Of a DNA stretch of 34,760 bases, positions 31,899 through 34,760 are shown piece after piece. Source of the stretch: Lysobacterales bacterium (GTDB taxonomy: Bacteria > Pseudomonadota > Gammaproteobacteria > Xanthomonadales > SZUA-36); NCBI GenBank assembly GCA_013042915.1, contig JABDPF010000017.1, forward strand, positions 1 to 34,760, in the 5' to 3' direction. Under the pieces are notes generated by a model. The model saw only the letters and a list, made by a program, of their open reading frames with translations. It did no database searches and had not been told where the DNA came from. Numbering within the stretch: the first letter of the stretch is position 1; every line of letters begins with the position of its first letter. The translations under genes and the position numbers were made by a program.

Positions 31899-34760
31899 TC
31901 AGTCTTCTCTCCTCGGCGTCAGCTGCATGTCCAGCAGTTCGCCGACCTTTTCGACCAGCTCGGGTTCCTGGTAAGGCTTGGTCAGGTAGTCGTTCGCCCC
32001 GGCCTCGCGAGCTTTCTTGCGGTGCTTCTGACCGGCTCGCGACGTGATCATGACCACCGGCACGTGACGCAGGCGCGCGTCGGCGCGCATGTGCTGCAGC
32101 AGTTCATAGCCGTCCATGCGTGGCATTTCGATATCCAGCAACATCAGATCCGGAACGCGGTCGTGCAGTTTTTCGACCGCGTCGACGCCGTCCTGTGCGG
32201 TAATGACTTCCAGCGAGTGGTTTTCCAACACGCGCGAGTTCACTTTGCGCATGGTGATCGAATCGTCGACGACCATCACCAGAGGTTTGCGGCTGGACTG
32301 CCTCGGCGCGACCGGTTCCGCCGGAGCGGGCTGCGCGGCCATTTCGAGTCCCTTGCGTATCAGCGGCCCCATGTCGAGAATCAACATCACCTGGCCGTCG
32401 GCCGCGATGGTGCCGCCAAGGATGCCCGGAATGGAGCTGATCTGCGGTCCTACCGGCTTGATCACGACTTCCTGGTGCCCCTGGAGACCGTTCACCCGGA
32501 ATGCACCGACAAAATCGCCGGCCGAAATCATCAGCAGGGAGATGCTGTCGCTATCCAGTGGTTCGGTGGGGGCGTCAAGCAGCGGTTCGAGCTCCAGCAG
32601 CGGATAATCCTCGCCGGCAAACTGGTAGGCAGGCGATTCGCTTGCCATCAGGGCGGTGTACTCGGCAGGGGAGACGCGAGCCACGCCGGCCACGCTGTTC
32701 AGCGGAATCTGGAACAGCCGTCCGCTCACCGATACGCCAATGGCCTGCATCACGGCCAGGCTGAACGGGATTCGGATGATGAATTGGCTGCCCTTGCCTT
32801 CCTCTGACTCGATGTCCAGCGAACCGCCGATCTGTTTGATCTCGGCGTTCACCACGTCCATGCCCACGCCACGCCCTGCCAGGCCGGTAACGGTCTCGGC
32901 GGTCGAGAAGCCACTGTGGCGTATGAACTGGAGCAACTGCTTGGGATCGATCTCTGCGTCCTTGTCGAGCAGCCCGCGTTCAATCGCGCGCTTACGCACC
33001 GCGCCGAGGTTGATGCCGGCCCCGTCGTCCTGCACCCGAATCACGAACTCGGTGGCTTCGGATTCGACCGTCACGGCGATACTGCCTTCCTCGGGCTTCT
33101 TGGCTTTCTTGCGAACCTTGGGCGACTCGATGCCGTGGGCAATGGCGTTTCTCAGCATGTGCTCGAGTGGCGCCGTGATGCGCTCCAGCACGTTGCGGTC
33201 CAGCTGGTCGCTCGAGCCGGCCATGCGCAGCTCCAGGCGCGCTTTCTTGCCGGTCTCGGCAGCCGCCGTTCGCACGACGCGGCGCAAGCGTGGTGCCGCG
33301 CTGCCGAACGGCGTCATTCGGGTTTTCATCAGGCCTTCTTGCAGGTCGGAGCTGACCCGTGACTGCTGGGCAAGCAGGTTCTCGGCAGAACGCACCGATT
33401 CGTCCAGCATTTCGTGCAGGTTCAGCAGGTCCGAAACCGTCTCGGCCAGCCCGCGCGACAGCTGCTGCATGTTGGAGAACCGGTCGAGTTCGAGCGGATC
33501 GAATTCGGCTGAATCCTGGTTCGGTTTCACGCCCGAGTCCATGCCGGCATCCGACTTGGTCTGATAGCGAGACGTCATCTGCGCCTCGCTTTCCATGTCC
33601 ATCTTGCGCAGCTGCTCTTTGAGGCGCTGCACGGTGGCATCAACGTCCTTCAGGGTGTGCCGCACCGAGCCCATCTGCTGCTCGAGCCGTGAGCGGTATA
33701 TGCTGACCTCGCCCGAGTAGTTGACCAGCTTGTCCATGAGGTCGGCCGCAACGCGGATCTGGGCGCCGGGTGAGGTGTCATCGGACGGCGCCGAGGGTTT
33801 GTCGGGAATTTCCTTGATTTGACGTGGCGGTTCCTTGCGACGACCACGATTTTTGTCTGCGCGTCCCGGCCTGCGCGAGACGCGAACGGGTTCGGGCACC
33901 TCTGGAGACACTTCCTTGGCGGGGCTTTCCTCGGTATCTCCGACTGGGGCCGCCACGGCGGGAGCCTCGAATTCATCGATCGGCGCCGCGATACCGCTGT
34001 GCAGTGAATCGATCCGTTTCTCCAGGCGGGCCTGGGCCGCGTCGGTGTTCGGTATGCTACCGGCCTGAACTTTCTCGACCCACAGGTTGAGGCTGTCGCA
34101 GCCCTCCTCCAGCAGCTGGACGGCCAGGATCGTCGCTTCTACGCGGTTTTCGGCGATCTGCTCCAGCAGGTTTTCCATGCTGTGCGCGAAATGGCCCATG
34201 CCTTCGAGCCCGGCCATGCGCGCGCCACCCTTGAAAGTGTGGATTTCTCGCTGGAGGTTCTGCACCAGTCTCTGATCAGACAGTTGATCTCGCCAGGTGT
34301 TGAGCAGGGTATCGCAGCGTTCCAGCACTTCGGTGGCTTCTTCGAGGAAGATTTCAACGATGCTGCCTTCTTCGACGTCGATGTTCTCGTCTGCGGAGGA
34401 CGAACGCGTAACGGGCTCGATCGGCTGCGCCGCGTCCGTTGGATCTGCCGCCGCGGCCTCTGTTGCTGCCTCCGATTCGTCGGCGACCGGTGTTACGCCG
34501 TCGGCCGAGGCTTGCTCCACAAGCCCCGTCAAATCGGCGATCAACGCCACGTCGTCCTGCGGATAGCAGGCCGTGTTGCCGCTCTCCAGCGTGTAGAGTC
34601 TCTGGCGGAAGCGATGCAGCGCGGTCTGCAGCGGTTCCAGCGCATCTGCGGTGGCCGTCATGCCGCCCTGCAGGCTGCGCTCGAGGAATGCTTCCAGGGC
34701 CCGGGCGACGTTAGATTCTTCGCCCAGCGGCATCGTCGCAAAAGTGCCCGCCAGCGTATG
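31899..34760 (-). CDS. chpA: ChpA-like hybrid chemotaxis histidine kinase/response regulator (N-terminus cut by window edge)
   Basis: The frame is open through base 34760. The ATG at 34733 is internal, because the nine codons before it read HTLAGTFAT, the end of an Hpt motif. Counting from that Met (944 residues): a complete Hpt domain with H165 (EIHTFKGGARMAG), a Pro/charged linker and the CheA dimerisation helix pair (DLMDKLVNYSGEVSIYRSRL) come first. The ATPase domain follows with N, G1 and G2 boxes (LRNAIAHGIE, DDGAGINL, GLAGRGVGMDVV). Then come a CheW-like domain and a receiver domain with phospho-acceptor D867 (LLDIEMPRMDGYELL) and K in TKPY. Such multi-Hpt kinases drive twitching motility (Pil-Chp). 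Confidence 0.92.
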   Translation of the reverse strand, partial: HTLAGTFATMPLGEESNVARALEAFLERSLQGGMTATADALEPLQTALHRFRQRLYTLESGNTACYPQDDVALIADLTGLVEQASADGVTPVADESEAATEAAAADPTDAAQPIEPVTRSSSADENIDVEEGSIVEIFLEEATEVLERCDTLLNTWRDQLSDQRLVQNLQREIHTFKGGARMAGLEGMGHFAHSMENLLEQIAENRVEATILAVQLLEEGCDSLNLWVEKVQAGSIPNTDAAQARLEKRIDSLHSGIAAPIDEFEAPAVAAPVGDTEESPAKEVSPEVPEPVRVSRRPGRADKNRGRRKEPPRQIKEIPDKPSAPSDDTSPGAQIRVAADLMDKLVNYSGEVSIYRSRLEQQMGSVRHTLKDVDATVQRLKEQLRKMDMESEAQMTSRYQTKSDAGMDSGVKPNQDSAEFDPLELDRFSNMQQLSRGLAETVSDLLNLHEMLDESVRSAENLLAQQSRVSSDLQEGLMKTRMTPFGSAAPRLRRVVRTAAAETGKKARLELRMAGSSDQLDRNVLERITAPLEHMLRNAIAHGIESPKVRKKAKKPEEGSIAVTVESEATEFVIRVQDDGAGINLGAVRKRAIERGLLDKDAEIDPKQLLQFIRHSGFSTAETVTGLAGRGVGMDVVNAEIKQIGGSLDIESEEGKGSQFIIRIPFSLAVMQAIGVSVSGRLFQIPLNSVAGVARVSPAEYTALMASESPAYQFAGEDYPLLELEPLLDAPTEPLDSDSISLLMISAGDFVGAFRVNGLQGHQEVVIKPVGPQISSIPGILGGTIAADGQVMLILDMGPLIRKGLEMAAQPAPAEPVAPRQSSRKPLVMVVDDSITMRKVNSRVLENHSLEVITAQDGVDAVEKLHDRVPDLMLLDIEMPRMDGYELLQHMRADARLRHVPVVMITSRAGQKHRKKAREAGANDYLTKPYQEPELVEKVGELLDMQLTPRRED

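Noticed and set aside
31884-32807. A ~300-codon open frame antisense to chpA
   Set aside because: It is a shadow of the receiver and CheW domains of chpA, with no start context or motif of its own.
1-34760. CRISPR arrays, tRNA/rRNA genes, insertion sequences, prophage or defence islands
   Set aside because: No regularly spaced repeats, cloverleaf or rRNA signatures, transposases, integrases or toxin-like genes were recognised; gene density and functions are those of a core chromosome.

Overview
This window reads as ordinary chromosomal DNA of a free-living, GC-rich gammaproteobacterium. The support is the gene content: a ChpA/ChpC twitching-type chemosensory pair, ErpA, NudE next to CysQ, AmpE, AmpG beside xth and pyrE, YccF, and an OapA/LysM-M23 peptidase divergent from tyrS. 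The mix recalls Xanthomonadales/Chromatiales-like lineages such as Wenzhouxiangella, but that placement is inference. I see no transposase, phage gene, tRNA, rRNA or CRISPR array. Genes are densely packed, and many overlap by 1-17 bases.

Layout, left to right. (1) 1-1065, minus: pyrE and a DUF4124 lipoprotein-like/periplasmic gene cut by the window edge. (2) 1292-7055, plus: xth, an AmpG-type permease, a small MscS channel, a CorA/ZntB-type transporter (4-base overlap with mscS) and a secreted serine hydrolase with a C-terminal membrane domain. (3) 7086-9836, minus: DUF924 protein, YccF, then a 406-base gene-free stretch with three nested or consecutive inverted repeats (one with perfect 21-base arms), then an M23 endopeptidase. 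(4) 10010-12953, plus: tyrS, a MutT-like Nudix hydrolase and a secreted M19 dipeptidase, chained by overlaps. (5) 13903-19215, minus: a fatty-acid beta-oxidation operon, tetR-fadA-fadB-acyl-CoA dehydrogenase, followed by a PlsC-type acyltransferase. A 25-base palindrome sits over the promoter in front of tetR.

(6) 19375-21838, plus: a class III PLP enzyme resembling phospho-lyases, a HAD phosphatase and TspO, all overlapping. (7) 21933-28269, minus: VOC protein, NnrU, amidohydrolase, BtuF-like binding protein, AmpE, NudC, ErpA and a coiled-coil membrane protein (DUF6776-like). The last five form a tight transcription unit whose probable promoter overlaps the terminator of the unit upstream. 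(8) 28414-30540, minus: two inositol-monophosphatase-family phosphatases (CysQ and a HisN-like enzyme) flanking NudE, all overlapping. (9) 30606-31337, plus: rsmE. (10) 31352-34760, minus: chpC and the C-terminal ~950 residues of chpA, cut by the right edge.

Functional themes. Envelope and peptidoglycan turnover recurs (AmpG, AmpE, M23 peptidase, serine hydrolase, M19 dipeptidase). So does nucleotide housekeeping (three Nudix enzymes, CysQ, pyrE), alongside fatty-acid degradation under a probable autoregulated TetR switch. I found no defence, secretion or biosynthetic island. The least explained parts are the structured 8153-8407 region, the tetR operator, the terminator/promoter overlap at 28274-28302 and the phospho-lyase/HAD/TspO trio.
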